From NCBI GenBank assembly GCA_021555105.2, contig CP134604.1, forward strand, positions 1,116,001 through 1,180,000: a DNA stretch of 64,000 nt. Direction: 5' to 3'. Source of the stretch: Thalassospiraceae bacterium LMO-JJ14. Its GTDB lineage: Bacteria > Pseudomonadota > Alphaproteobacteria > Rhodospirillales > Casp-alpha2. Of this stretch, positions 19,109 through 27,473 are shown piece by piece (the stretch's first letter is position 1; each line of letters starts with the position of its first letter). Below the pieces are notes generated by a model that saw nothing but the letters and a program-made list of their open reading frames with translations, was not told the DNA's origin and made no database searches. The position numbers and the translations under genes were made by a program.

Positions 19109-19126
19109 TTGACCCGACTTGGTCAA
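19109..19126. promoter_or_regulatory. Palindrome upstream of acyl-CoA dehydrogenase gene
   Basis: TTGACC (19109-19114) and GGTCAA (19121-19126) are perfect inverted arms with a 6-base spacer, about 88 bases before the dehydrogenase start. It may be an operator for an acyl-CoA-responsive regulator (TetR or GntR type). The regulator is not identified. Confidence 0.4.
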
Positions 19127-19213
19127 ATGCTATGTGCAGTGCGCTACCGGCGCAGGCGCAAATAGGCGAACAACCGACAAACGCAAAGTATTAATAACAG
19201 TAAGAGTGAGACG

Positions 19214-20374
19214 ATGGATTTTTCGCTGAATGATGAACAACGCGCGATGCAGGAATCTGCACGGCGATTTGCTGAGAAAGAGTTGGCCGAGCCTGCCAAG
19301 GAAATTGAAGAGACCGGCCATGCGGCGGGCCTCAGTGTCATGAAACGCTTCGCCGATATGGGGATGTTAGGTATTAATTTGCCGTCGGAACTTGGTGGTG
19401 CCGGGCTTACACATTTTGATGCGGTATTAGCGCTTGAAGAAATTGCCAAGGTGTCTTGCGGCGTTGCATTTCCGGTTTTCGAGTCTTGTTTCGGGCCCGT
19501 CTTGGCCATTGCTCATTTCGGCAGCGAAGAGATGAAGCAGCGAATTGTTCCGAAAGTCTGCGCCGGCGAAATGATTGTTGCCGTCGCCATGTCTGAACCA
19601 AACGCCGGAACAGCACTGACGGATCTGACGACGCGCGCCGATGTGAATGGCGATAAGGTCGTGGTTAACGGCACCAAACGCTGGTGTTCCGGTGCCGGTC
19701 ATTCGGATGTCTATGTTGTATATTCACGGATGTCCGATCAGCAGGGGGCCGCAGGCATCGGCGCCGTTCTGGTTGAAAAAGACCGCGATGGCGTTTCGTT
19801 TGGCAAGCCTGAGATTCATATGGGGCTGCGCGGGATGGTCAGCGCCGATATCTTTTTTGATAATGTTGAAGTGCCGGCCGAGAATGTTCTGGTTCCGGCT
19901 GGCGGTTTTAAAAAGCTTATGGAGGCTTTTGATCTGGAACGGTGCGGCAATACAACGATGAGTCTTGCCGTGGCCCAATCGTCACTTGATTACGTTCTGG
20001 ATTATGTTCAGGAACGCCAGCAGTTCGGGCGGCCTATTGTCGAGTTTCAGGCCGTGCAACTGCATCTTGCTGAAATGAAAATGAAGGTCGATGCAGCGCG
20101 CCTGCTTTTATACCGTGCTGTCGTAAATGCATCTCAAGGATTGCCATCGGTTGGCGACAGCTCTGTTGCCAAGTGTTATGCCAATGAAATCGCTCGCGAA
20201 GTCACCGGCAAGGCGATGCAACTGATGGGCGCTTATGGGTATTCGACCGAATTTCCTATCGAGCAAAAGATGCGCGATGCGTGGGGCTGGGGTATTGCCG
20301 GCGGTTCAATCGACATTCAGAAAGTCAACATTGCCGCATCGATGGTTGGGCGGCGTTTCTCGCAGCGGAACTGA
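19214..20374 (+). CDS. Acyl-CoA dehydrogenase
   Basis: An FAD flavoprotein of 386 residues with the three-domain acyl-CoA dehydrogenase fold. It has AMSEPNAGTALTDLTT and the FDNVEVPAENVL strand in the middle domain, and RQQFGRPIVEFQAVQ and QLMGAYGYSTEFPIEQKMRDA in the C-terminal domain. The Glu found in the short/medium-chain IYEGT motif is replaced here (IAGGSIDIQ), but E242 in FDLERCG matches the position of the catalytic base of isovaleryl-CoA and long-chain dehydrogenases. It is preceded by a palindrome and lies next to the remnant of a MocR-type gene. The substrate is not predictable. The start ATG has GAGTGAGA upstream. Confidence 0.88.
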   Translation: MDFSLNDEQRAMQESARRFAEKELAEPAKEIEETGHAAGLSVMKRFADMGMLGINLPSELGGAGLTHFDAVLALEEIAKVSCGVAFPVFESCFGPVLAIAHFGSEEMKQRIVPKVCAGEMIVAVAMSEPNAGTALTDLTTRADVNGDKVVVNGTKRWCSGAGHSDVYVVYSRMSDQQGAAGIGAVLVEKDRDGVSFGKPEIHMGLRGMVSADIFFDNVEVPAENVLVPAGGFKKLMEAFDLERCGNTTMSLAVAQSSLDYVLDYVQERQQFGRPIVEFQAVQLHLAEMKMKVDAARLLLYRAVVNASQGLPSVGDSSVAKCYANEIAREVTGKAMQLMGAYGYSTEFPIEQKMRDAWGWGIAGGSIDIQKVNIAASMVGRRFSQRN

Positions 20375-20383
20375 CCAAACGGA

Positions 20384-20572
20384 TTAGATGATCGAAACCT
20401 GCGGTTGGGGGGCCGTTGTGAGTAAGCTTGCAAAGCTGCCTAGGCCGGCTTCGATTATCCCATGCTGAGGAATGATGCCGACGGAAATACGGACGCCGCG
20501 TGGCGCGCTGATCCTGCCTGCCGCAGAGTTTTCAGCGCTTACCACGGCCACGCCGTGCATTTCTTCTCTATC
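20384..20572 (-). pseudogene. Remnant of a MocR-type (GntR/aminotransferase) regulator, C-terminal end
   Basis: Reading the minus strand from about 20572 to a stop at 20384-20386 gives roughly 60 codons. They include GVAVVSAENSAAG and APRGVRISVG. These match the final part of the intact MocR-type regulator at 42795-44180 (GVSVVQSENFNAGG and TPRGVRISLN). The rest of the gene is absent: to its right the sequence degenerates and then enters the dehydratase gene. There is no plausible start, so I treat it as a truncated relic. Its tail-to-tail position after an acyl-CoA dehydrogenase resembles the intact MocR, which ends tail-to-tail with the SDR gene at 41849. Confidence 0.7.
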
Positions 20573-20609
20573 AGGATGATGAATAAGCCCGTCCGCGCCC
20601 CGAACACGG

Positions 20610-22325
20610 TTAAGGCGTTGTGTCCGTGTATGGCTGCTTTACGAGAAAGTCGAAATCAACACCGCTTCCGGCTTGCTGGATGTGTTCGTTGAACAGCTTG
20701 GCATAGCCACGCATGGGGGGCGTGATCGGCGGTGTCCATGCTGCCCGCCGGCGGTCGAGCTCCTCGTCCGTCACCTCGAGTTGCAAAAGCCGTTTCGGGA
20801 CGTCCAGGCGGACGATATCACCGCTCTCAACGAGGGCCAATGGACCGCCGATGGCGGCTTCCGGCTCTGCATGCAGCACGATGGTGCCGAATGCGGTGCC
20901 ACTCATCCGGCAGTCGGAGATTCTGACCATATCCTTGATCCCCTGGGCCGCCAGTTTCCTGGGGATCGGTATATATCCCGCTTCCGGCATACCTGGGGCA
21001 CCCTTCGGGCCGGCGTTGCGCAGGATCAGGATATCCTCGGCAGTGACATCAAGGTCGGGATCGTCAATTCGTGCGGCCAGATCCTCCAGGGAGTCGAAGA
21101 CGACGGCGCGACCGGTATGGACAAGTAGATCCGGGGAACAGGCCGACTGTTTGATGATGGCGCCGTCGCCCGCAAGATTACCTTTAAGGAACGCAATGCC
21201 GCCGCCCGAATGGATCGGATCGGAAAGCGGGCGGACCACGTCCTGGGCGTGTCCCGGCGGCAAAGCCTCGATTTCCTCGCCGAGGGTGCGGCCGGTCACG
21301 GTCATGCATTCCAGATTCAAAAGCGGTTTGAGTTCACGCAGGATGGCTGCTGTCCCGCCGGCGCGGTGCAGGTCATCCATGTAATATTTTCCGGACGGGT
21401 TCAGATCCACCAGCACGGGCGTTTCCTCGCCCATGCGGTCGAAAGCCTCCATATCGACCTCAATACCGAGTCGGCCGGCGATCGCCGCAAGATGCACGAC
21501 ACCGTTCGTCGACCCGCCGATGGCGAGCAACATGCGCAGGCCGTTGGCGATGCTGTCCGGAGTCAGGATCTTTGAGGGGCAGAGGCCTTCCGTCGCAATT
21601 TCCATAGCCCTGGCGCCGGCGGCTTCCGCATGACGCAGGCGGTCGGCATACACCGTCGGAATGGTGGCGCCGCCGGGCAGCATCATGCCCATCGCTTCAG
21701 TCATGCAGGCCATCGTCGAGGCCGTCCCCATAACGCCGCATGTGCCGGCTGTCGGGACCAATCGGCCTTCCACCCTGTTGATTTCATCGCTGTCGATGTT
21801 TCCAGCCCGATATTGCCCCCAAAAGCGCCGGCAATCTGTGCAGGCGCCAACACGTTCCTCGCCATGGGTTCCCGAAAGCATCGGGCCGGTGACGACCTGA
21901 ATGGTCGGAATGTCGGCGCTGGCCGCGGCCATCAGTTGCGCGGGCACCGTCTTGTCGCAGCCGCCGATCAGGACACAGGCGTCCATGGGCAACGCGTGCA
22001 TCATTTCTTCCGTGTCCATGGCCATGAGGTTGCGCAGGTACATGCTGGTCGGAAATGAAAACGATTCGTGAAGCGAGATCGTCGGGAACGTCATCGGCAG
22101 ACCACCGGCCAGCATGACCCCGCGCTTAACGGCTTCGGTGATCTTGGGCACGTTGGCATGACAGGCATTGTATTCGGAAAAGGTGTCGGCAATCCCGATC
22201 ACTGGGCGCGACAACGCATCATCCGAATATCCCATGGCCTTGATGAACGCCTTGCGCAGATAAAGCGCGAATTCCTCATCGCCGTAGCGGGTAAGCCCGC
22301 GCCGCATGCCTGTTAGTTTTGCCAT
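20610..22325 (-). CDS. IlvD/Edd-family dehydratase (sugar-acid type)
   Basis: An iron-sulfur dehydratase of 571 residues. Three cysteines expected to hold a [2Fe-2S] cluster are visible at C55 (EYNACHANVP), C123 (GGCDKTVPAQ) and C196 (AGTCGVMGTAST). K125 next to the second is the usual carbamylated lysine. The motif CRMSGTAFGTIVLHAEPEA is in the C-terminal half. The length and RGLTRYGDEEFALYLRKAFIKAMGYSDD opening fit the pentonate or arabinonate dehydratase branch better than the valine/isoleucine IlvD, but the substrate is uncertain. It is bordered by two gene remnants (20384-20572 and 22356-22559), which suggests that it arrived by rearrangement. Confidence 0.88.
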   Translation of the reverse strand: MAKLTGMRRGLTRYGDEEFALYLRKAFIKAMGYSDDALSRPVIGIADTFSEYNACHANVPKITEAVKRGVMLAGGLPMTFPTISLHESFSFPTSMYLRNLMAMDTEEMMHALPMDACVLIGGCDKTVPAQLMAAASADIPTIQVVTGPMLSGTHGEERVGACTDCRRFWGQYRAGNIDSDEINRVEGRLVPTAGTCGVMGTASTMACMTEAMGMMLPGGATIPTVYADRLRHAEAAGARAMEIATEGLCPSKILTPDSIANGLRMLLAIGGSTNGVVHLAAIAGRLGIEVDMEAFDRMGEETPVLVDLNPSGKYYMDDLHRAGGTAAILRELKPLLNLECMTVTGRTLGEEIEALPPGHAQDVVRPLSDPIHSGGGIAFLKGNLAGDGAIIKQSACSPDLLVHTGRAVVFDSLEDLAARIDDPDLDVTAEDILILRNAGPKGAPGMPEAGYIPIPRKLAAQGIKDMVRISDCRMSGTAFGTIVLHAEPEAAIGGPLALVESGDIVRLDVPKRLLQLEVTDEELDRRRAAWTPPITPPMRGYAKLFNEHIQQAGSGVDFDFLVKQPYTDTTP

Positions 22326-22355
22326 CTTCTGATTTTCGCTCCCAATTGGTATCAG

Positions 22356-22559
22356 TTCGTTGCCATCCTGCCGCCGAAAAATGGTTCCGGCAACTGGATC
22401 AAGGTCGTTCAGCGCTTACCGGTGAGACTGAAATTTATCGCACACACTGATTCGCTGGTTCGGCACGCCGGTATAACGGCAACCGTCGATATGGGCCAGA
22501 GATGGCCACTTTCCGGCCTGTTGAGCGGCATCCAGGCGAGGGCGGAACCCTTACAGTAA
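22356..22559 (+). pseudogene. Remnant of an EmrA/HlyD gene, C-terminal end
   Basis: Plus-strand codons from 22356 to a TAA at 22557-22559 translate to a sequence that includes AILPPKNGSGNWIKVVQRLP, VRLKF, AGITATVDMGQ, and LLSGIQARAEPLQ. This lines up with the last 68 residues of the intact EmrA-like protein at 17956-19077 (AILPPQNASGNWVKVVQRLP, VRLKL, AGMTATATVDTGQ, LLGGIQAMAKSLQ). Nothing upstream continues the gene, because the frame meets the start of the divergent dehydratase gene at 22325. It is therefore a 5'-truncated relic of a second efflux adaptor and not an expressed gene. The stretch to 22654 holds nothing else I recognise. Confidence 0.8.
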
Positions 22560-22654
22560 CGTCGGTCTGCGTTTTTGCCAGACGGTATCGGGTTTTAATA
22601 TCTTTTTATGAGCCCGTTCGATGATAAGACGTTTGTATATTTCCCGGTCTCAAT

Positions 22655-23833
22655 TCATTCATGCTCAGCGGCCTGATAGAGCACCTTTTTCTCGATAAGC
22701 GTATCAATTTCATTCTTTTTATATCCCCATTCGGCAAGCGCCGAGATGGTGTCCGCGCCTTCCCTGGCGGGGGCATTCTGGATCGCCCCGGGCGTTCGCT
22801 CAAAGCGTGGGGCAGGCGCAGGTTGGATATCGCCGTTCACATCAATGAATGTCCCGCGCGCCTGATTGTGCGGTTCTGCAGGTGCTTCCGATAATGTCAT
22901 CACCGGTGATAGGCATGTTTCGGCATCGGCAAAAAGACGCGCCCACTGATCGCGGGTTTTCTCACGGATCACAGCGGCGATACGTTCCTTTAACGCAGGC
23001 CATTTCGCGCGGACGTTCTGGTCTTGCGCCAAAGATACCGGTAGACCGAGACGGCGCAAAAGCTCTGTGAAGAATTTGGCTTCGACAGCACCGACAGCAA
23101 CAAACCTACCATCGGACGTCTGATAGCAGGTATAGAAAGGCGCGCCGCCATCGAGCACATTGTTGCCGCGATTGCTGTCAGACCATTGTCCCGCCCGCAT
23201 CATGCCGAAAAATGACGTCATCATGCTTGCGGATGCATCAATCATCGCAGCGTCAATAACCTGCCCGGTATTCGAGTTTGATCTTTCGAAAAGCGCAGCG
23301 ACGATACCGAAGGCAAGCAGCATGCCGCCGCCATAATCACCGACAAGATTGAGCGGCGGCACAGGGTATCCATCCGGACTGCCGATGCCCGCCAATACGC
23401 CCGTGGTCGCGATGTAGTTGATGTCATGTCCGGGAAGGCCGGCATTCGGGCCTTCCTGTCCCCAACCGGTCATGCGCCCGTAAATGAGCCTGGGATTCTT
23501 TGCCTGAGCAACATCGGGACCAAGGCCCAGCCGTTCCATGACGCCTGGGCGCATGCCTTCTACCAGTACGTCGGTTTTGGCGATGAGATCCAACGCAAAG
23601 GCTGTCGCCTCGGTGTTCTTGAGGTCTATGGCAATGGACCGGCGTCCCCGGTTCATGGGGTCATGTTGCGTCTTCGCCATGCTGGCGTCCGCCACCGCGC
23701 GGTCCAGCCGCAGAATGTCGGCGCCTAAATCCGAAAGCAACATGCTGCAATAGGGGGCCGGTCCCTTGCTTGCGAATTCAAGGACCCGCACGCCGACAAG
23801 TGGCCCTTGTGCTTTTTTAGGAGACTCAGTCAT
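22655..23833 (-). CDS. CaiB/BaiF class III CoA-transferase family, alpha-methylacyl-CoA racemase-like
   Basis: A protein of 392 residues of the family III CoA-transferase fold. Residues matching the racemase catalytic set are visible: H136 in LPGHDINYIATTG, D166 in NLVGDYGGGM, and E251 in AVGAVEAKF. The sequence around them (GVLAGIGSPDGYPVPPLNLVGDYGGG) is typical of alpha-methylacyl-CoA racemases rather than formyl-CoA transferases. It would invert the C2 stereocentre of 2-methyl-branched acyl-CoA esters before beta-oxidation. It stands alone between the efflux remnant and the TRAP genes. The 325 bases upstream to 24158 show only a terminator for the TRAP gene (24070-24105) and no gene. Confidence 0.85.
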   Translation of the reverse strand: MTESPKKAQGPLVGVRVLEFASKGPAPYCSMLLSDLGADILRLDRAVADASMAKTQHDPMNRGRRSIAIDLKNTEATAFALDLIAKTDVLVEGMRPGVMERLGLGPDVAQAKNPRLIYGRMTGWGQEGPNAGLPGHDINYIATTGVLAGIGSPDGYPVPPLNLVGDYGGGMLLAFGIVAALFERSNSNTGQVIDAAMIDASASMMTSFFGMMRAGQWSDSNRGNNVLDGGAPFYTCYQTSDGRFVAVGAVEAKFFTELLRRLGLPVSLAQDQNVRAKWPALKERIAAVIREKTRDQWARLFADAETCLSPVMTLSEAPAEPHNQARGTFIDVNGDIQPAPAPRFERTPGAIQNAPAREGADTISALAEWGYKKNEIDTLIEKKVLYQAAEHE

Positions 23834-24069
23834 CTGCGATCACGTTTGTCGGGACCGCTATTAAGTGCCACGTGCGGCAAACGATGCGGTTCTCAAAATC
23901 ATGATTTGCGATAAATTGAATCATCACACCTAAACCAATTCCATCAGATTGTTGTAGTATTTAACCCTAAAATTCCCAGCTTCACATATCAATCAAGATC
24001 GCTGAAAAGCCAAGGCTTCACGCACATAACATGAATCTGCGTGTAGATATTCCGGACGAACAGCAGCGT

Positions 24070-24105
24070 AAAAAAAACGGGGAGCAAATTAGATTGCTCC
24101 CCGTT
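24070..24105 (-). terminator. Rho-independent terminator after dctP
   Basis: Read on the minus strand, AACGGGGAGCAA (24105-24094) pairs with TTGCTCCCCGTT (24087-24076) around a 6-base loop and runs directly into a T tract. The 12-base stem lies 54 bases past the dctP stop and should end the TRAP transcript. Confidence 0.85.
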
Positions 24106-24158
24106 CAGTTGGCTAGCGGAATGTCAGGGAGGACACCGCTGAGAGATAATTTTTCGAA

Positions 24159-25274
24159 TTATTTGACAGGCATTTTGCTGTAAATTTCCTGCCACAGCAG
24201 TTTCTCGAGGGTTTCCGGCGTACGGCCGTTATCCGCAATCAGCTTTTTCCATTTGACCGTCAGACGCTGCATCGAAGCGAGGATTTTTGCAGGATCCTTG
24301 ATGCCGCGCGATTTGCCTTTGTCGACGACTTTGTTCTTGATGAAATCAGCCCGGAACTCCGTGATGAATTTCGCAAGGTCAGGGTCGGCTGCATAGAACT
24401 TGTTACCCTTGGCTTCCATTTCCTTTTTCACGGAAATGTCCTGATTGACGTAGTTAAAAACGCTGCTGGAGATCAGCTTCGGCAGGTTTTTCAGGATTGC
24501 CGTCTTTTCGTCTGCTGTCAGGTTGTCCCATTTGTCCGTGCGAAGGTTGATCAGGGATGCGCCCATGAAACCACCAAGAGAGTTGGTGATGATGTTGTGC
24601 GCCACTTCACCCAGAGAACGCGTTTTCTGGCTGGTGATGCTGTGGGTGGCACAGTCGATGATGCCTCTTTCGAGCGCTTCGTACATTTCGTTGGCGGAAA
24701 CGGAAACCGGAACGGCATCCATACCCTTGATCATTTCAGTCCAACCCGCAAAGCCGCGTGCTTTCTTCCCTTTGAAGTCAGCAAGGCTCTTGAGCGGTTC
24801 TTTGCACTGGAAAAGATAGTCCGTCAGCGCATACGTACCCAGGAACTGGGTGTTGAAATTCTCGCGGTATTCGTCCGCGCATTCATCACATTCGAACAGA
24901 ACCAATTCGTTGAGAGCGCCGGTCATCGCGATGGCGTCATCGTTCAGGAATGCGAAATCACCGATGAAGTTATCTACCGGCATTTCCGAAGGCACATACA
25001 CGCCAACGAAATAACCGGCATCGGCAATACCGTCACGAATGCCGGCGGGAATGTCCTTTGGGCCGAGCAGTGAAGATGCGAAGTGCCATTCCCATTTAAG
25101 GCTGCCGTTGGAATCTTCTTCAACAGCCTTGAAGAACTTTTCTAGTTCAGGGTTGGTCGAGTGTTTCAATCCAAGGTAGTTGGCGTATACCAGTTTTTTC
25201 TCTGCTGATGCAGGATAGGCGAACGCCAGGACGGCAAGAGCAAGTGCCGCCATTTTCAATATTGAGTGTTTCAT
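24159..25274 (-). CDS. dctP: TRAP transporter solute-binding protein (DctP family)
   Basis: This periplasmic binding protein of 371 residues begins with a Sec signal peptide (positive MKHSILK, hydrophobic core, cleavage near AYPASA-EK at about residue 24). The DctP-family arginine that clamps the substrate carboxylate is probably in KGKKARGFAG near residue 170. It delivers a carboxylic acid to the DctQM permease encoded upstream. The conserved ALERGIIDCATHS segment is typical of TRAP SBPs. Four cysteines occur in the mature part (FECDEC, LFQC, IDC), which is unusual for this family and could give disulfides. A strong terminator follows. The 125 bases in front of it may hold a separate promoter or a processing site. 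Confidence 0.9.
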   Translation of the reverse strand: MKHSILKMAALALAVLAFAYPASAEKKLVYANYLGLKHSTNPELEKFFKAVEEDSNGSLKWEWHFASSLLGPKDIPAGIRDGIADAGYFVGVYVPSEMPVDNFIGDFAFLNDDAIAMTGALNELVLFECDECADEYRENFNTQFLGTYALTDYLFQCKEPLKSLADFKGKKARGFAGWTEMIKGMDAVPVSVSANEMYEALERGIIDCATHSITSQKTRSLGEVAHNIITNSLGGFMGASLINLRTDKWDNLTADEKTAILKNLPKLISSSVFNYVNQDISVKKEMEAKGNKFYAADPDLAKFITEFRADFIKNKVVDKGKSRGIKDPAKILASMQRLTVKWKKLIADNGRTPETLEKLLWQEIYSKMPVK

Positions 25275-25399
25275 TTCCGTCTCCCAACTAAGGTAGTGGT
25301 GTTAATTTTTCGATTCTCAACTGTTTACACCACGGAAACAGATGAGATGTTGGCCGTAAAAAATTCTGATGGCCGCATGTGGTTGTGATGCATATCCCG

Positions 25400-26707
25400 T
25401 TACCTCAACATCATTGTCGGCAACAGCAGGGATATGTCCGGGAACGCAATCAGCAGGGCCAGCGTGACGATGTCGGCCAGGACAAACCACAAGACGCCCT
25501 TGAAGATCGTCTCAAGTGGAACTTTGTCGCCAACGACACCCTTGATGACATAAACATTGAGGCCGACCGGCGGCGTGATAAGGCCGATCTCGAGATATTT
25601 GATCACCAGCACGCCAAACCAGATGATGTCGGCGCCCGATGCCTCAAACAGCGGCAACAGAACGGGCAGCGTCAGGAGCATCAGGCCGATAGAGTCCAGG
25701 AACATCCCGAGGACGATGAATATCACCGAAGATGCGATCACCAGAACGATCGGGTCCAGGGCGTGGTCGCCAAGCGCCAGGCTGAGGGCTGCGGGAACGC
25801 CGGACATGGCCATGAAGCGGGTGAGCATGATGCCGCCAAGGGCGATGAAGAAAATCATCGATGTCGCTTTAAGGGATTCGATGACTGATTCTTTGAAGAC
25901 CTGCATCGTCAGTCGACGCTGCATCCCGGCGATAACGAAGGCCAGGAAGGCGCCGCCGGCACCGGCTTCGGTCGCTGTGAATACGCCTGAATATATGCCG
26001 CCGAGAACACCGAGAATGAGAACCGGCAGCGGCCAGATATCGCGCAGCACGGCAATACGCTCGCCCCAAGTGACGCCGCCTTCGACCTTTGGTGCCAATT
26101 TCGGATTGATGATGCACCGGGTCACGATCATCGTTGCGAACACCAGAGCCGAAAGAATGCCGGGTAAAATACCCGCGATCAGCATTTGACCAATTGATGC
26201 TTCGGCGAAAATAGCAAACAGAATGATCAGGATGGACGGCGGGATCAGCGATCCCAGCGTGCCCGCCGCAGCGACAGTGCCGGTCGCAAGGCCCGGATCG
26301 TACTTGTATTTCAGCATTTCCGGGATGGCGATCCGGCCCATGGCGGAGGCGGTGGCGACGCTTGAGCCCGAGGCTGCAGCAAACAGTGCGCATGCCGCAG
26401 TGCTGGCGATGGCAAGGCCACCCGGCAGTGAGCTGAGCCAAAGACGCGTCGCGCGGTACAGGCTCTGCGTCAGACCCGACTTATACGCGACGTTCCCCAT
26501 CAGCAAGAACATTGGCACGGCGGACAGCGACCAGTGCGCAATGAAGTTGAATGTCAGCGTTTCCAGGGCGGCAACGGCAGGCATCGGGCCTCGAATAAGG
26601 GCAATGCCGCCTAGTGAAACAAGACCGAGAGCAAACGCGATTGGAATGCGAAGAGCCAACAGCACGAGCAGGACGGTAAGTCCTATGATTCCGATAGTCA
26701 GGGCCAT
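25400..26707 (-). CDS. dctM: TRAP transporter large permease (DctM family)
   Basis: An integral membrane protein of 435 residues with about 12 hydrophobic segments. DctM hallmarks are SSLPGGLAIASTAACALFAAASGSSVATASAMG (about 91-123), the LGSLIPPSILIILFA repeat and GLITPPVGLNVYVIKG near residue 383. It forms the sodium-driven transport channel for the acid delivered by DctP. It lies 11 bases after dctQ and 125 bases before dctP in transcription order. The class is shared by transporters for C4-dicarboxylates, 2-oxo acids and many other organic acids, so the solute is not known. Confidence 0.92.
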   Translation of the reverse strand: MALTIGIIGLTVLLVLLALRIPIAFALGLVSLGGIALIRGPMPAVAALETLTFNFIAHWSLSAVPMFLLMGNVAYKSGLTQSLYRATRLWLSSLPGGLAIASTAACALFAAASGSSVATASAMGRIAIPEMLKYKYDPGLATGTVAAAGTLGSLIPPSILIILFAIFAEASIGQMLIAGILPGILSALVFATMIVTRCIINPKLAPKVEGGVTWGERIAVLRDIWPLPVLILGVLGGIYSGVFTATEAGAGGAFLAFVIAGMQRRLTMQVFKESVIESLKATSMIFFIALGGIMLTRFMAMSGVPAALSLALGDHALDPIVLVIASSVIFIVLGMFLDSIGLMLLTLPVLLPLFEASGADIIWFGVLVIKYLEIGLITPPVGLNVYVIKGVVGDKVPLETIFKGVLWFVLADIVTLALLIAFPDISLLLPTMMLR

Positions 26708-26718
26708 TTATAGATTAC

Positions 26719-27261
26719 TCACACTTGTTCGGAATCTTCGGCGTGCATCGGTTCTTGATAATGCTCGCCGGTGATTGCGGATTGGAATTCACGGATGGCT
26801 TGAAGAAACATAATCAGCATCATGATGCCGAGGCCAAAAGGCAGTGCCCAACGCGCCGGCCAAATGGTGACCTCGATCATACCGATCCACATTTCGTTCT
26901 TTGCCGTCATCTTTATGGCTTTGTCGAAGGTGGCGTATGTGAAAACCGCGAGGGCGCCGCCACAGATTATGTAGACAAAGCCGTCGATCCAGGCCTTCAG
27001 ACGCGGACCGGCCTTGAGAGTAAACAACTCGATAATGACGTGACCGCGTTCAAGCTGCACGTAGGCAAGCGGCAGAAAAACCACGGCGACCATATAGTAG
27101 CCGGAGACAATTTCTTCCGTTCCTGGAATGGATTTGTTGAACAAGGTCCGCAGTATGACTTCAAGCATGACATGCGTCATCATCAGGACGATTGCTACGG
27201 CGCCTACGAACAGCAGGGCTCGTGCGCACCAAGATATGAGTTTTTCCGTAATCTCCAGCAT
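26719..27261 (-). CDS. dctQ: TRAP transporter small permease (DctQ family)
   Basis: A four-helix membrane protein of 180 residues. Hydrophobic stretches lie at about 14-36, 52-68, 92-110 and 135-155, and the family's RxxxxxxxPGTEEI loop is seen as RTLFNKSIPGTEEI. It supports DctM in the transporter. The start ATG at 27261 was chosen because GGGTGG precedes it by five bases and MLEITEKLISW is a normal DctQ opening. An upstream frame to 27330 would cover promoter DNA containing palindromes. It is the first gene of the TRAP operon and is divergent from the MmgE/PrpD gene across a 212-base region. Confidence 0.88.
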   Translation of the reverse strand: MLEITEKLISWCARALLFVGAVAIVLMMTHVMLEVILRTLFNKSIPGTEEIVSGYYMVAVVFLPLAYVQLERGHVIIELFTLKAGPRLKAWIDGFVYIICGGALAVFTYATFDKAIKMTAKNEMWIGMIEVTIWPARWALPFGLGIMMLIMFLQAIREFQSAITGEHYQEPMHAEDSEQV

Positions 27262-27323
27262 GTAACCACCCATTAAAAGGCATCTATTCCGATTCCGGAT
27301 CGTCCAAAATCGCCAGTGCCTAT

Positions 27324-27338
27324 TTATCAATTTGATAA
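27324..27338. promoter_or_regulatory. Palindrome in the TRAP-MmgE divergent region
   Basis: TTATCAA (27324-27330) and TTGATAA (27332-27338) form a perfect 7-base-arm palindrome around one T, 63 bases before dctQ. It shares the TTGATA half-site with the ATTGATACAAT element 13 bases further on. Confidence 0.5.
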
Positions 27339-27351
27339 CGCAAACTATAAC

Positions 27352-27362
27352 ATTGTATCAAT
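27352..27362. promoter_or_regulatory. ATTGATACAAT element, copy A
   Basis: ATTGTATCAAT on the plus strand (ATTGATACAAT on the minus strand) is an ATTG-N3-CAAT palindrome between the divergent dctQ and MmgE/PrpD genes. The same element occurs before the genes at 34866, 39152 and, with one change, 54533. The remaining 212 bases hold AT-rich promoter DNA with another TATCAA half-site near 27380. Confidence 0.5.
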
Positions 27363-27473
27363 TCTAATCAACACAAAGATATCAAATCGCCTAAAAAAAA
27401 GTAATCAATATTGGTGCTTTGCCTCTATATAAGAGGTGCGATAATGTGGAGAAGCAAGGAGTGACATAAACGG

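Noticed and set aside
20462-20692. 76-codon plus-strand frame between the dehydrogenase and dehydratase genes
   Set aside because: It overlaps the 3' end of the dehydratase and crosses the MocR relic, which explains the region on the other strand.
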